Positions 16,591-25,563 are shown, counted from the stretch's first letter. The stretch is 64,000 bases of DNA from Nocardioides sp. InS609-2 (GCF_023208195.1 NZ_CP060034.1:248001-312000), one strand, 5' to 3'. Notes: a model not told the origin generated them from the sequence alone. Numbers and translations are program-made.

Positions 16591-17580
16591 TCATTCTGTC
16601 CCTGGCCCGGAGGTGTCGACCTCGATCCCCTTCCAGAAGGCGACCCGGCCTTTGATGCGACGGGCCAGCGGTGAGGGGTGGCGGTAGGTGAACGCTCCGT
16701 CGGGGACGACCTGTCCGTCGACGTGGACGTCGTAGTAGCTCGCGACTCCTTTCCAGGGGCAGACGCTGGTGGTGCTGCTGGGTTGCAGCACTCCTTCGGG
16801 GACGCTGGGCAGGGGGAAGTACGCGTTGCCCTCGACCGTCACGATGTCGTCTGACGTGGCGACATGGCTGGTCCCGAGCCGTGCCGCGGCGCTGGTCGTG
16901 CGTCGCACGGTGCGCAGCAGTCCCATGGTCGTGGCGATGGCGGCACCACCGGCCGAAAGGAGGAGTGCCTCGACCACGGGGTTCCCCGATCCTGTCCACG
17001 TAGGTCCCTCCAGGCGACCGGCCGAAGACAGGACCCCCGTGAGCGCCAGGGCTGCGCCGAGGCCGCCGCCGCCAGCGAGCAGGATGCGTCGTCGAGACGA
17101 AGGATCACGAGGTGAGGTGTCCTGGCCAACGACCCAGGGCCAGGCCGCTGCCAGGATCAGCGGCGCGAGGTGCCAGGTGGTCGTGGGCTGCCACGCGACG
17201 AGCACGGACCACGCCACCGCGACCACGATCGTCCAGATGAGTCCCGCGCTGACATTCTTCCTGCTGCCGGCGCCCCGGGCTCGAACAGTCGCGGATGCCG
17301 AGACGGGCCGGTAGCCGGGATCGGTGGCCCTGATCGCCTCGACCACCTGACGCACCGAGGGGTTCACCAGCGCCCGGTCGCCCACGAAGACGGTGGGCAC
17401 CGTCTCGTCGCCACCGGTGGCCTCCCGCACCCGAGCCGCGGCGTCTGCCGAAGACCAGATGTCGTGCTCGATCGTCGCCACGCCCGCGCGGCTCAGGCCA
17501 CGACGCAGGGACCCGCAGAAGGGGCAGCCGGGCCGCCACATCACCTCGATACTGGTGGCGGTCGGGTTGGTCTCAGTCAT
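16591..17580 (-). CDS. Glutaredoxin / membrane / DUF427 fusion protein
   Basis: The 329-residue protein has three parts. Residues 10-85 form a glutaredoxin (WRPGCPFCGSLRRGL with active-site CPFC, later TVPTVFVGDRALVNPS). Residues about 110-220 contain about three hydrophobic stretches, probably membrane-embedded. Residues about 240-325 form a DUF427 domain (VEGNAYFPLPSV, CPWKGVASYYDVHVDG, IKGRVAFWKGIEV). Each module is known alone; the fusion suggests that DUF427 acts with a thiol redox partner at the membrane. A stand-alone DUF427 gene occurs at 35954-36274. Confidence 0.85.
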   Translation of the reverse strand: MTETNPTATSIEVMWRPGCPFCGSLRRGLSRAGVATIEHDIWSSADAAARVREATGGDETVPTVFVGDRALVNPSVRQVVEAIRATDPGYRPVSASATVRARGAGSRKNVSAGLIWTIVVAVAWSVLVAWQPTTTWHLAPLILAAAWPWVVGQDTSPRDPSSRRRILLAGGGGLGAALALTGVLSSAGRLEGPTWTGSGNPVVEALLLSAGGAAIATTMGLLRTVRRTTSAAARLGTSHVATSDDIVTVEGNAYFPLPSVPEGVLQPSSTTSVCPWKGVASYYDVHVDGQVVPDGAFTYRHPSPLARRIKGRVAFWKGIEVDTSGPGTE

Positions 17581-17610
17581 TGCTCGTCCTCGAGTGCGGG
17601 AGGTGGGTGT

Positions 17611-17978
17611 TCAGTGCGCGCGCTTGGCGCCCATGAACAGGATGAGGCCCAGGAAGAGCCCGAAGATCAGGTGCTCGACGAGGAAGGTGCCGTAGCCCAC
17701 GAGCTCGGCCGTGTTGGTGATCTGGTCCCCGCTGTTGAAGATCGCGGTCGCCAGGGGAGTCCCACGAAGGAGCTGATCACGAAGACCAGGCCGCCCCAGA
17801 CGACAGCGCCGGCGACGAGCGCCATCCCGCGGATCCGGGTCAGGCTGGCCAGCACGCCGAAGCCCACGCCGTACATCGCGCCGACCATCATGTGGATCAG
17901 TGCTCCCAGGAGGGCGTGGCCGGCGAAGAACTCGAAGTTCGAGCCACCCATGGTGGGAGTGCTGGTGGCGGTGCTCAT
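17611..17978 (-). pseudogene. Small membrane protein with a frameshift
   Basis: From ATG 17978 the frame gives MSTATSTPTMGGSNFEFFAG, then helices GALIHMMVGAMYGVGFGVL and ALVAGAVVWGGLVFVISSFVGLP. At about 17758 the continuation (LATAIFNSGD, ELVGYGTFLVEHLIFGLFLGLILFMGAKRAH) is in another frame. One missing base in the CTCCCCTGG stretch would account for it. Repaired, it would be about 122 residues with four helices. The family is unknown to me. Confidence 0.6.
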
Positions 17979-18102
17979 GGTGTCCTCCGGTGAAGTCGAG
18001 GCGAATGGGTCGAACTGCCATCGGAACCCGGTGACCTCCCCGTGAGCATCCCGGCAGCCCACATCTGCCTTCGAGCCGGCCACCCGGCGGTGCCGCGGTG
18101 GG

Positions 18103-18723
18103 TCAGAGCGTCCCGGCCCGCACCTGGACGTGCCCGCCGCGCAAACTCCAGGACTGCACTTCGTGTGCTGTTCCCTCGAGCAGAGTCCAGGGACGTGCGT
18201 TGATATCCGCCCCACCGAGTAGACAGGCCAGCCGGGCAGCCGGATCGAGCAGCCGGGCCCAGCCGTGGGGCGGCTCCATGTCGACGATTCCCGCGCGACC
18301 ACCGGGGCGGACCAAGCAAGTGGCCTGCCGCCACGCAGCCTCCCAATTGCCCATCAACGACAGCGAGTAGGTGAAGAGCACCGCGTCAAAGGTCGCACCG
18401 GAGCCATCCAGCCCGACGGCGACATGGTCAAGCTGCTCGGCGTCCGCCTCGACCAGGGCAACGTTTCCCGGTGGTGCCTGGATCGTCTTGCGTCGTGCCA
18501 CCTCGAGCATCTCGCGGCTGCGGTCCACGCCGACAACCTGTCCGCTCCCACCGACGGCCGCAAGGAGGAGCGGGAAGTTGAGCCCGGTCCCGCAGCCGAT
18601 GTCCAGCACCCGGGATCCCTCCCGCAGGTGCAGGGCAGGAATGACGCGCTCGCGACCGACCCGGTAGATCGGCTCCGCCGACACCGTGTCGTACCACGAG
18701 GCGGAGTGCGTGTAGCGCGACAT
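18103..18723 (-). CDS. Class I SAM-dependent methyltransferase
   Basis: The 206-residue enzyme has motif I VLDIGCGTG (39-47), the acidic end of strand 2 at VVGVDRS, motif II/IV around FDAVLFTYSLSLM and post-IV LVRPGGRAGIVDMEPP. It is closest in style to UbiE/small-molecule methyltransferases. The substrate cannot be read from sequence. It is transcribed divergently from the ECF sigma operon and shares its ~140-base promoter region. Confidence 0.85.
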   Translation of the reverse strand: MSRYTHSASWYDTVSAEPIYRVGRERVIPALHLREGSRVLDIGCGTGLNFPLLLAAVGGSGQVVGVDRSREMLEVARRKTIQAPPGNVALVEADAEQLDHVAVGLDGSGATFDAVLFTYSLSLMGNWEAAWRQATCLVRPGGRAGIVDMEPPHGWARLLDPAARLACLLGGADINARPWTLLEGTAHEVQSWSLRGGHVQVRAGTL

Positions 18724-18866
18724 GGGACCCTTGCGTTTCGGATAGACGATGGGGCCGGTACTGAGCGCCGGGCCAGTAGGAGTGCCAGCACGGTGTCAGA
18801 GCCAAAGGTCTCAGCACCGCAAAGCGACGCGGGAAGCATTACCCGTGCTCAGCGGGTTTCCCAGTC

Positions 18867-19430
18867 GTGACGGCTCCCCGACCCCCGGATGACGCTACCC
18901 GGAAGTCCTCCTTCCAAGACTTGGTGGAGCCCGAGATCGAGGTCCTGCTCAGGGTGGCACTCACCATCACCTCGAACCAGGCCGATGCCGAAGACCTCGT
19001 GCAGGAGACCCTGCTGCGCGCCTACCGGGCGATGGATCGCTTTGACGGCCGGCATCCGCGGGCCTGGCTGCTGACCATCCTGCGCAACACGAACGCCAAC
19101 ATGCACCGCCGCCAGCGGCCGGGCACGATCGGCGACTGGGAACTCATCCGGACCGCCAGGCCGGCCTTCGGCAGGGCAGAGCTGCCAAGCGCCGAGGACA
19201 GCTTCGTGGACCACGAGCTGCACGCGGATCTCGACGCAGCCGTCCGCGCCCTCGACCCCCGTTTCCGGGCAGCTCTCATCCTCGTCGACGTTCACGACCT
19301 GAGCTACGCCGAGGCAGCCGCGGTCATGGGGGTCCCCGTCGGCACGGTGATGTCGCGGCTCAGTCGCGCACGTGGCCGCGTCCGCAAGTCGCTCCGATTC
19401 AGCCCACTCACCCGAGGAGACCTGTCATGA
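18867..19430 (+). CDS. ECF-type sigma-70 factor
   Basis: The 187-residue protein begins at GTG 18867. The sigma-2 region has ITSNQADAEDLVQETLLRAYRAMDRF and HPRAWLLTILRNTNAN; the sigma-4 region has LDPRFRAALILVDVHDLSYAEAAAVMGVPVGTVMSRLSRARGRVRKSL. It is of the SigE/SigR-like size without extra domains. The stop region overlaps the ATG of the anti-sigma gene (ATGA, 19427-19430). This suggests a self-regulated stress regulon driving the downstream flavoprotein and perhaps the nearby YnjBCD-type genes. Confidence 0.93.
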   Translation: MTAPRPPDDATRKSSFQDLVEPEIEVLLRVALTITSNQADAEDLVQETLLRAYRAMDRFDGRHPRAWLLTILRNTNANMHRRQRPGTIGDWELIRTARPAFGRAELPSAEDSFVDHELHADLDAAVRALDPRFRAALILVDVHDLSYAEAAAVMGVPVGTVMSRLSRARGRVRKSLRFSPLTRGDLS

Positions 19431-19705
19431 CTGGGACTCTGCGTCAGATGCTGACCTGCCACTGGTCCGCGCGCCGCATCCAGCGCTATCTCGACGCTGA
19501 CCCGGTAGCCCGGCTCACGCCCGGAGAGATCTCGCGACTCGAGGGGCACCTGGCGACGTGCGAGAAGTGCACTCAGGTCGCCACCGAACACCGTGCCCTG
19601 CACCGGGCGCTGTCGCTGTGGTCAGGCGGAACGGGCGTCGACCCTGAGTCGGTCGATCGGGTCCGAGACTTCCTGTCCACTATCAACGACGAGGACACCG
19701 CGTGA
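19427..19705 (+). CDS. Anti-sigma factor with zinc-binding (HC2/ZAS) motif
   Basis: The 92-residue soluble protein has LTCHWSARRIQRYLDADP, then LEGHLATCEKCTQVATEHRALHRAL, giving the H-x3-C-x2-C zinc motif with an upstream Cys-His. This is the arrangement of ZAS anti-sigma factors such as RsrA, where thiol oxidation releases sigma. It lacks a membrane helix. It overlaps the sigma gene before it and the flavoprotein gene after it by four bases each, so the three are a single translationally coupled unit. Confidence 0.9.
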   Translation: MTGTLRQMLTCHWSARRIQRYLDADPVARLTPGEISRLEGHLATCEKCTQVATEHRALHRALSLWSGGTGVDPESVDRVRDFLSTINDEDTA

Positions 19706-21180
19706 CCATCGGCCAGCCGACCTCTACCCCATCTTCAGCCGCCTCGCAGGACGAGCCGTGGGACCTTCTGGTCGTCGGGGGCGGGACGGCCGGGATCGTC
19801 GGTGCGAAGACCGCCGCGCGGCTCGGTGCCCGGGTCCTCCTGGTGGAACGGGAGCGCACCGGGGGAGACTGTCTGTGGACCGGCTGCGTCCCGTCCAAGG
19901 CGCTCCTGGCTGCCGCGGGCGTCGCTGCCAGTGCGCGCACGGGCCATAAATTCGGCATCGGGGTCGCGGAGGTCTCCGTCGACTTCGCGAAGGTCATGGA
20001 TCACGTGCGAGCGTCGATCCAGCACATCGCACCCGTCGATTCCGTCGAAGCGCTCGAGAAGGCGTCGGTCTCCGTGCGCACGGCGACCGCCCGTTTCACC
20101 GGGCCGGACTCGGCCGAGATCGACGGGGTGCCGGTGAGGTTTCGACAGGCACTCGTGGCCACCGGTGCCTCACCGGCGGTTCCTCGCATCCCCGGCCTGA
20201 GCGAGGTCAACCACCTGACCAGCGACACCGTGTGGGGGCTGAGTGAGCTCCCCGCTGAGCTGGTGGTCCTCGGTGGCGGGAGCATCGGCTGCGAGCTGGG
20301 CCAGGCCTTCGCCCGCCTCGGCAGCAGGGTCTCAGTGGTCGAGGGCGCACCCCGGATCCTGCCTCGCGAAGACCCTCTCGCGGCAGCGGAGCTCGCGCGC
20401 GCCCTGCTAGAGGACGGCGTCGACCTCCATACCGGCTCAGGAGTCGCCAGAGTCGAGCCCACCGGCCCGCGGTCCGGGGTGCTCCACCTCGACAGCGGCC
20501 AGCAGGTGCCGTTCTCCTGCCTCCTGGTGGCCGTCGGACGAGCGCCTCGCAGCGGCGACGCCGGGCTGGCTGCCGCGGGTGTGGAGGTCGATGACCGCGG
20601 GTTCGTCGTGGTCGACGACCTCTTGCGAACCACCAATCCACGCATCTGGGCTGCCGGTGACCTCACCGGTCACCCGCAATTCACCCACACCGCGGGCGTG
20701 CACGCGAGCCTGGCCGCGTCCAACGCCATCCTGGGCGTACGCCGCAAGGTCGACCTGACCGCGGAGCCGCGGGTCACCTTCACCGACCCGGAGGTGGCGG
20801 CGGTCGGCCTCGAGACCGATCGGGTCCCTCCCGGGCTGCGCACCATCGACTGGTCCCACTCCCACGTCGACCGGGCGGTCGCGCAGGGCGCGCTCGGCGG
20901 CTTCGCCCGTCTGGTCATCGACAAGCGTGGCCGTGTCCTCGGTGCCACGGTGGTCGGGCCACGGGCAGGGGAGACCCTCGGTGAGCTGACCCTGGCGGTC
21001 ACCCGGGGACTCACGACCCGCGATCTCGCCGGCGTGACCCACGCCTACCCCACCTACAACGACGGACCGTGGAATGCCGCGATCTCCGACGTCCAGGACC
21101 AGCTCGAACGCCCCGCCACCCAGCGCGCCCTGGGGGCCCTGGCGCGGGCGCGTACATGGTGGGTCAGCCGAGACCACTGA
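19702..21180 (+). CDS. Class I flavoprotein disulfide reductase (MerA/Lpd-like)
   Basis: The 492-residue protein has FAD fold LLVVGGGTAGIVGAKTAARLG, the redox-active disulfide GGDCLWTGCVPSK (Cys57, Cys62), an NAD(P) fold VVLGGGSIGCELGQAFARLG, AAGDLTG and the C-terminal dimer-interface His in THAYPTYNDG. The DCLWTGC variant is typical of mercuric-reductase-like enzymes encoded with TVP38/TMEM64 proteins, and one such gene lies at 21870-22535. It lacks the MerA vicinal Cys tail, so Hg(II) reduction is unlikely. It is the third gene of the sigma/anti-sigma operon. Confidence 0.9.
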   Translation: MTIGQPTSTPSSAASQDEPWDLLVVGGGTAGIVGAKTAARLGARVLLVERERTGGDCLWTGCVPSKALLAAAGVAASARTGHKFGIGVAEVSVDFAKVMDHVRASIQHIAPVDSVEALEKASVSVRTATARFTGPDSAEIDGVPVRFRQALVATGASPAVPRIPGLSEVNHLTSDTVWGLSELPAELVVLGGGSIGCELGQAFARLGSRVSVVEGAPRILPREDPLAAAELARALLEDGVDLHTGSGVARVEPTGPRSGVLHLDSGQQVPFSCLLVAVGRAPRSGDAGLAAAGVEVDDRGFVVVDDLLRTTNPRIWAAGDLTGHPQFTHTAGVHASLAASNAILGVRRKVDLTAEPRVTFTDPEVAAVGLETDRVPPGLRTIDWSHSHVDRAVAQGALGGFARLVIDKRGRVLGATVVGPRAGETLGELTLAVTRGLTTRDLAGVTHAYPTYNDGPWNAAISDVQDQLERPATQRALGALARARTWWVSRDH

Positions 21181-21235
21181 CCAGGCTGGCCGGGCGCGCG
21201 AACCATCGACATCAAACGAGGCCGACGCATCTCCG

Positions 21236-21877
21236 TCAGGAGAGGTCCCGGAAGCCCGCCACGATGCGCTGGGCGGCGCTGACACCCACGACGGCCGCCC
21301 ACACCGTGGCGATGACCCCTGCGTGAGTGGGGATGAGCAGCCACAACGAGTGCACGGCAATGGTCTCGGTCCCCTCTGCGAGCCCTCCGAGAAAGCTGAG
21401 TGAGCGACCATCCTCACGCTGTCGCCCGGTGCGCTCGGCGATGGAGGAGAAAGCCAGGAACGCCGTGCCGTTCAGGTAGTAGGCCAGGAGCACCAGCAGG
21501 AAGGGCAACCATTCGGCGTCGTACTGACGTGTAGCGCCGATGGCTACCCCGACCACGGTCGCGCCGTACACGGCGAAGTCGGCGGTGATGTCCAGGAAGC
21601 CGCCGGCCTCGGAACCGTGTGATGTCTCGGGGTTGCCGTGAGCGGCGGTGCGGCGCCGGCGAGCAAGGGGGCCGTCAAGTCCGTCCATCGCACGGGAGAA
21701 CAGCCACAGTCCCAGCGCCCACCACCACAGCTGTGCTGCGGCGGCTGCGGCGCTGGCCAGCCCGGTGGCCAGGCCGAGCAGAGTCAGTCGGTTGGGGCTC
21801 ACGAACGGCCGGTCGAGGAGCCGGGCCAGCCTGGACAAGGGCCGATCCAAGAATCGGCGAGCCGGTGCGTCAAGCAT
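21236..21877 (-). CDS. CDP-alcohol phosphatidyltransferase family protein (YnjF-like)
   Basis: The 213-residue membrane enzyme has the signature D-G-x2-A-R-x8+-G-x3-D-x3-D: MDGLDGPLARRR, then an unusually long insert (HGNPETSHGSE), then GGFLDITADFAVYGA. About six hydrophobic segments follow. The family transfers a phosphoalcohol from CDP-lipid or CDP-alcohol. The E. coli member YnjF sits at the end of the ydjXYZ-ynjABCDEF cluster and is uncharacterised, and this gene neighbours TVP38 and ynjBCD-like genes as there. Its start overlaps the end of the TVP38 gene by eight bases. Confidence 0.85.
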   Translation of the reverse strand: MLDAPARRFLDRPLSRLARLLDRPFVSPNRLTLLGLATGLASAAAAAAQLWWWALGLWLFSRAMDGLDGPLARRRRTAAHGNPETSHGSEAGGFLDITADFAVYGATVVGVAIGATRQYDAEWLPFLLVLLAYYLNGTAFLAFSSIAERTGRQREDGRSLSFLGGLAEGTETIAVHSLWLLIPTHAGVIATVWAAVVGVSAAQRIVAGFRDLS

Positions 21878-22535
21878 GGGTTCGGTGCGCAGCGGTGTGG
21901 TCCCCGCGGCGAGCGTCCAGTCGTCGCGCCCACCAGGACCCGCCGACGACGAGAATGATCAGGGCGGAGCCGGCGGCGGCCAGGCCCCACGGATTGGTGC
22001 CGTAGGCCCCCAACGCTGCATAGGCAAGACTGCCGGGCACCATTCCGAGCGCACTGCCCAGCACATAGTGGCGGAACTTCACGCCTGAGAGCCCGGAGGC
22101 GTAGTTGATGGCGATGAAGGGCACGAGCGGGACCAGGCGAACGATGAGGACCGCGGAGAGACCGTGGTCAGCCAGTAGCGCGTCGACGCGCGCCAGGCGG
22201 CCACGGATGAGACGGTCGACGGCGTCACGTCCGAGCAGTCTTCCGACACCGAAGGAGATGACCGCGCCGACCAGGGCTGCGGCCAGGGAGAGCGCGGCAC
22301 CGGCCCACAACCCGAACAGCGCCCCGCCTGCGGCGGTGAGCACCGCCTTGGGGCAGGGGATGAGGGCCAGGCCGACGTAGAGAGCGAAGAACAGGGCAGG
22401 ACCCCACACGCCCGCTGCGTCGACGCGCGACCTCAATGCTGCGATGTCGGGGGTCCCGAGGATGAGGGCAAGGCCGATCGCACCAAGAAGAACCAGAGCG
22501 AGCGCACCTGCCTTGACGAGGGCGGCTCTATCCAT
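21870..22535 (-). CDS. TVP38/TMEM64 family membrane protein
   Basis: The 221-residue protein has about five membrane segments and the VTT/SNARE-associated core: GPALFFALYVGLALIPCPKAVLTAAGGALFG, then LIVRLVPLVPFIAINYASGLSGVKFRHYVLGSALGMVPGSLAYAALG. E. coli YdjX and YdjZ are members and lie beside ynjABCDEF. The family may act as lipid scramblases or transporters; its bacterial role is not settled. It is the first gene of a two-gene operon with the phosphatidyltransferase, divergent from the SBP gene across a 102-base region with an inverted repeat. Confidence 0.9.
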   Translation of the reverse strand: MDRAALVKAGALALVLLGAIGLALILGTPDIAALRSRVDAAGVWGPALFFALYVGLALIPCPKAVLTAAGGALFGLWAGAALSLAAALVGAVISFGVGRLLGRDAVDRLIRGRLARVDALLADHGLSAVLIVRLVPLVPFIAINYASGLSGVKFRHYVLGSALGMVPGSLAYAALGAYGTNPWGLAAAGSALIILVVGGSWWARRLDARRGDHTAAHRTHA

Positions 22536-22561
22536 GGGTGATCCTGACGTCTCGATGCACT

Positions 22562-22584
22562 GGACTTCCTACGTCGGGAAGTCC
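22562..22584. promoter_or_regulatory. Inverted repeat in the TVP38 / SBP divergent promoter
   Basis: GGACTTCC (22562-22569) and GGAAGTCC (22577-22584) form a perfect 8-bp dyad with a 7-base spacer. The motif TGTTCCC occurs twice just to its right (near 22599 and 22617). On the minus strand each reads GGGAACA, similar to ECF -35 elements facing the TVP38 gene. An operator or ECF promoter is a reasonable guess. Confidence 0.45.
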
Positions 22585-22637
22585 CTGAGTATCTCGAAGT
22601 GTTCCCGATGTGACATGTTCCCTGCTCCGGAGGTCTG

Positions 22638-23876
22638 ATGCGCCCGCGCCTTGCCCGACTGCTCCCTGCCGCGTTACTCGGACTGGCCGCCTCCGCCTGT
22701 GCCGCCCCGGGAGCGCCGGCGGGCTCCACGACCGAGAACCGCTCCTGGTCGCAGATCACCGACCAGGCCAAGGGGCAGACCGTCGACCTGTGGATGTACG
22801 GCGGCGACCAGCAGGGCAATGCCTACGTCGACGACGTGCTCACACCGGCCGCGGCGAAGCTCGGGGTGACCTTGAGGCGGGTCCCGGTGGCGGACACCAA
22901 GGACGCCATGACCCGCATCCTGGCTGAACGGCAAGCCGGCAAGGAGGACGGCACGGTGGACCTGGTGTGGGTCAACGGCGACAACTTCGCGACCGGCAAG
23001 CAGGCCGATGCCTGGCGTTGTGGCTGGTCCTCGAAGCTGCCGAACATGACGTTCGTGGCGCCCGACGACGCCCTGGTCATCCAGGACTTCGGGACCGATG
23101 TCGCAGGCTGCGAGGCGCCGTGGCACAAGGCACAGTTCACGATGGTCTACGACTCGGCGCGAGTCGATACGCCACCGACGTCGATGGCCGGTGTCCTGCA
23201 GTGGGCGCAGGACCATCCTGGCCGGTTCACCTACCCGGCCCCGCCCGACTTCACCGGCTCGGTCTTCCTCCGCGAGGTGCTCTACAGCACCTCGGGCGGC
23301 TACGCGAAGATCCCCTCGCAGTTCGACCAAGGCGCCTACGACAAGCTGACCCCCCAGCTCTGGGATGTTCTGAAGGGCGTGGCGCCCTCGTTGTGGCGCC
23401 AAGGGCGGACCTACCCCCGAGACTCGGTGGCCCTGGACCGGCTCTACGCCGACGGGGAGGTAGACATGACCATGACCTACGGGCCGGCCACGCTCACCAA
23501 GCTCGTCTCTGACGGCACCTTCCCGGCGACCACACGTGTCCTCCCTCTTGAGGAGGGGACCATCGGCAACGCCAGCTTCCTTGCCATTCCCTCCTCGGCC
23601 GGCGACCCCGAGGGCGCGATGGTGGTGGCCAACCTGGCTCTGTCGCCCGAGCAGCAGGCGATCAAGGCCGACCCGGACACGTGGGGACAGTTCACGGTGC
23701 TCGACACCGACCTGCTGAGCCCATCCGATCGGGCACGGTTCGACGACCTTCCGACCTCGGCCGTCGTGCCGCCCTACGACGTGCTCTCACGCAACGCCGA
23801 CCCCGAGCTCGCCTCGTCCTGGGTGCCGCGACTGGACGAAGGCTGGCGCAAGGCAGCGCTGGGTTCAGGATCGTGA
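22638..23876 (+). CDS. YnjB-like ABC transporter substrate-binding lipoprotein
   Basis: The 412-residue protein has a lipoprotein signal (basic start, LGLAASAC, modified Cys at about 21). The YnjB hallmarks follow: GQTVDLWMYGGDQQGNAYVDD, a Val-Ala-Asp-Thr stretch with ILAERQAGKEDG, and DLVWVNGDNFATGKQ. YnjB is the presumed binding protein of the uncharacterised E. coli YnjBCD importer; thiamine-, iron- and polyamine-binding proteins are distant relatives, so the ligand cannot be named. Its stop overlaps the first permease start (GTGA), beginning a four-gene coupled operon. Confidence 0.88.
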   Translation: MRPRLARLLPAALLGLAASACAAPGAPAGSTTENRSWSQITDQAKGQTVDLWMYGGDQQGNAYVDDVLTPAAAKLGVTLRRVPVADTKDAMTRILAERQAGKEDGTVDLVWVNGDNFATGKQADAWRCGWSSKLPNMTFVAPDDALVIQDFGTDVAGCEAPWHKAQFTMVYDSARVDTPPTSMAGVLQWAQDHPGRFTYPAPPDFTGSVFLREVLYSTSGGYAKIPSQFDQGAYDKLTPQLWDVLKGVAPSLWRQGRTYPRDSVALDRLYADGEVDMTMTYGPATLTKLVSDGTFPATTRVLPLEEGTIGNASFLAIPSSAGDPEGAMVVANLALSPEQQAIKADPDTWGQFTVLDTDLLSPSDRARFDDLPTSAVVPPYDVLSRNADPELASSWVPRLDEGWRKAALGSGS

Positions 23877-24748
23877 CCCCACACCCCACCAGCACCCATG
23901 ACCTCCGAGCCATCAGGCAGTTCGGCGGTGCACGGCTCGTCGCCCCCGCGGTGCTCCTCATCGTGGCGGTGACCGGCACGGCGCTCGTCGCCGTCGTTGC
24001 CACCAGTCTCGGACTGCTGCCCCTCGTGGGACAGCCCCGCCTGAGCACCGACGGATACACCACACTCGCTGGTGATCTGCGCGCCGCGACGCAAGAGTCC
24101 CTGATCACTGCCGCCACCGCGACCCTGCTGGCCGCGGCCATCGGGCTCATCATCGCCACCGTCGTTGTGCGTGCAGGCCGCGGCGTTCGACCCGTCATCG
24201 GTCTGGCCGTCGCGGTGCTGACGGTGCCGCACCTGGTGGGTGCGGCCGCGACCGTGCTGCTGCTCTCCGATGTCGGTCTGGCCCAGCGCTGGTCGGGGAT
24301 CCCAGCAGCCTCGTGGCCAGAGCTGATGGGCGGACGCTGGCCCTGGGCAACCGTGCTCGAGCTCGCCTGGAAGGAATCGGCCTTCGTGGCGCTGGTTGTC
24401 GTCGCTTCCATCGGGCGGCACTACGCGGACCTGCGAGAGGTCGCGGCGGTGCTCGGCGCAGCTCCGCGAGCGCAGTGGCGACGAGTCCTGCTGCCCCTGT
24501 CCGCGCCCGCTCTCGCGTCGTCCTCGCTCATCGTGTTCGTCTACTCCCTCGGCACCTACGAGGTCGCCCGCCTGCTCGGGCGCGCCTACCCCGAGCCTCT
24601 CCCGGTCATGGCCTACCGGCTCTTCACCGACATCGACACTGTCGCTCGACCGCAGGCCGCCGCCACCGCCGTGGTCGCCACAGGGCTGGCCCTGCTCGCG
24701 GCCGTCGCAGTCCTTCCGCTCGTGCGGCGGCTCGGGGCGGACCGATGA
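23873..24748 (+). CDS. ABC importer permease, first half of a YnjC-like pair
   Basis: The 291-residue protein starts at GTG 23873 inside the SBP stop. It has about six membrane segments and the cytosolic EAA loop DLREVAAVLGAAPRAQWRRVLLPLSAPAL, which couples to the ATPase. In E. coli, YnjC is one double-length permease; here the two halves are separate genes. An in-frame upstream extension to 23681 is only overlap with the SBP gene. It is translationally coupled to both neighbours. Confidence 0.88.
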   Translation: MTPHPTSTHDLRAIRQFGGARLVAPAVLLIVAVTGTALVAVVATSLGLLPLVGQPRLSTDGYTTLAGDLRAATQESLITAATATLLAAAIGLIIATVVVRAGRGVRPVIGLAVAVLTVPHLVGAAATVLLLSDVGLAQRWSGIPAASWPELMGGRWPWATVLELAWKESAFVALVVVASIGRHYADLREVAAVLGAAPRAQWRRVLLPLSAPALASSSLIVFVYSLGTYEVARLLGRAYPEPLPVMAYRLFTDIDTVARPQAAATAVVATGLALLAAVAVLPLVRRLGADR

Positions 24749-25563
24749 GGAGGCGGGCAGCGCTGCGCGCGCGTACCAGGCGCCAGCCGCTGCGCACCGT
24801 GACCCCGGCGCTGCTGTTGCTGTGGCTGGTCGTTCCGTTGACCCCGTTGGTTCTGTGGGCGGGCGCCTCACGTTGGTCGGGCACGGCGGGGCTGCCGCAG
24901 GACCTCGGGCTTCGCGCATGGCAAGAGGCGCTCGACGCGGGGATGATCGCGGCGTTGGCCCGGTCCGGTCTCCTGGGAGTCGCAGTCGCGCTGATCGCGA
25001 CGCCGCTGGGTGTGATGGCGGGCCGGGCACTGGGGTGGAGGCTGCTGCGCAGACCCGCCCTGCCGTCCGTCGTGCTGCTCGGGCCGGTCGTGCTGGCACC
25101 GTTCGCTGTCGCGATGGGTCTCGATGTCGTCATCCTGCGACTGGGAATTCCGGGGGAACTGGCTGTGGTCCTCGTCCTGAGCGTGTTCGCGCTGCCCTAC
25201 ACCACCTTCACCATGCGGGCCACGTACCTCGCACTGGACCCTGCCCTGGAGGAGCAGGCCCGGGTCCTGGGGGCCAGTTCGCGTCAGGCTCGTCGTCGGG
25301 TGACGCTCCCGGCCGCCACCACCGGGCTGGTCACCGCCACAGGCCTGGCCTTCCTGGTCGGGTGGAGCGACTACGCCGTCACCCTGCTCATCGGTGGCGG
25401 CCAGATCGTCACCGCACCCATGCTGATCGGCTCCTCCGCAGCCGGGTCCGGCAACGACTCCCTCACCTCGACCCTGGCCATCTCCGCCAGCCTGCCGCCT
25501 CTGGTGGCCCTGGCGGTCTTCACCTACGCGGCCTCGCGCCGAAGGACGGCGGCGCACTCATGA
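24745..25563 (+). CDS. ABC importer permease, second half of a YnjC-like pair
   Basis: The 272-residue permease begins at ATG 24745 (ATGA overlap with the first permease). It has about six membrane segments and an EAA loop LEEQARVLGASSRQARRRVTLPAATTGL. It ends with FTYAASRRRTAAHS and overlaps the ATPase start. It completes the heterodimeric membrane channel of the YnjBCD-type importer. Confidence 0.88.
   Translation: MRRRAALRARTRRQPLRTVTPALLLLWLVVPLTPLVLWAGASRWSGTAGLPQDLGLRAWQEALDAGMIAALARSGLLGVAVALIATPLGVMAGRALGWRLLRRPALPSVVLLGPVVLAPFAVAMGLDVVILRLGIPGELAVVLVLSVFALPYTTFTMRATYLALDPALEEQARVLGASSRQARRRVTLPAATTGLVTATGLAFLVGWSDYAVTLLIGGGQIVTAPMLIGSSAAGSGNDSLTSTLAISASLPPLVALAVFTYAASRRRTAAHS

Noticed and set aside
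24396..25559. N-terminal extension making the YnjD-like ATPase 776 residues
   Set aside because: The extension overlaps both permease genes out of frame; ATG 25560 fits the ABC ATPase start and the ATGA overlap.
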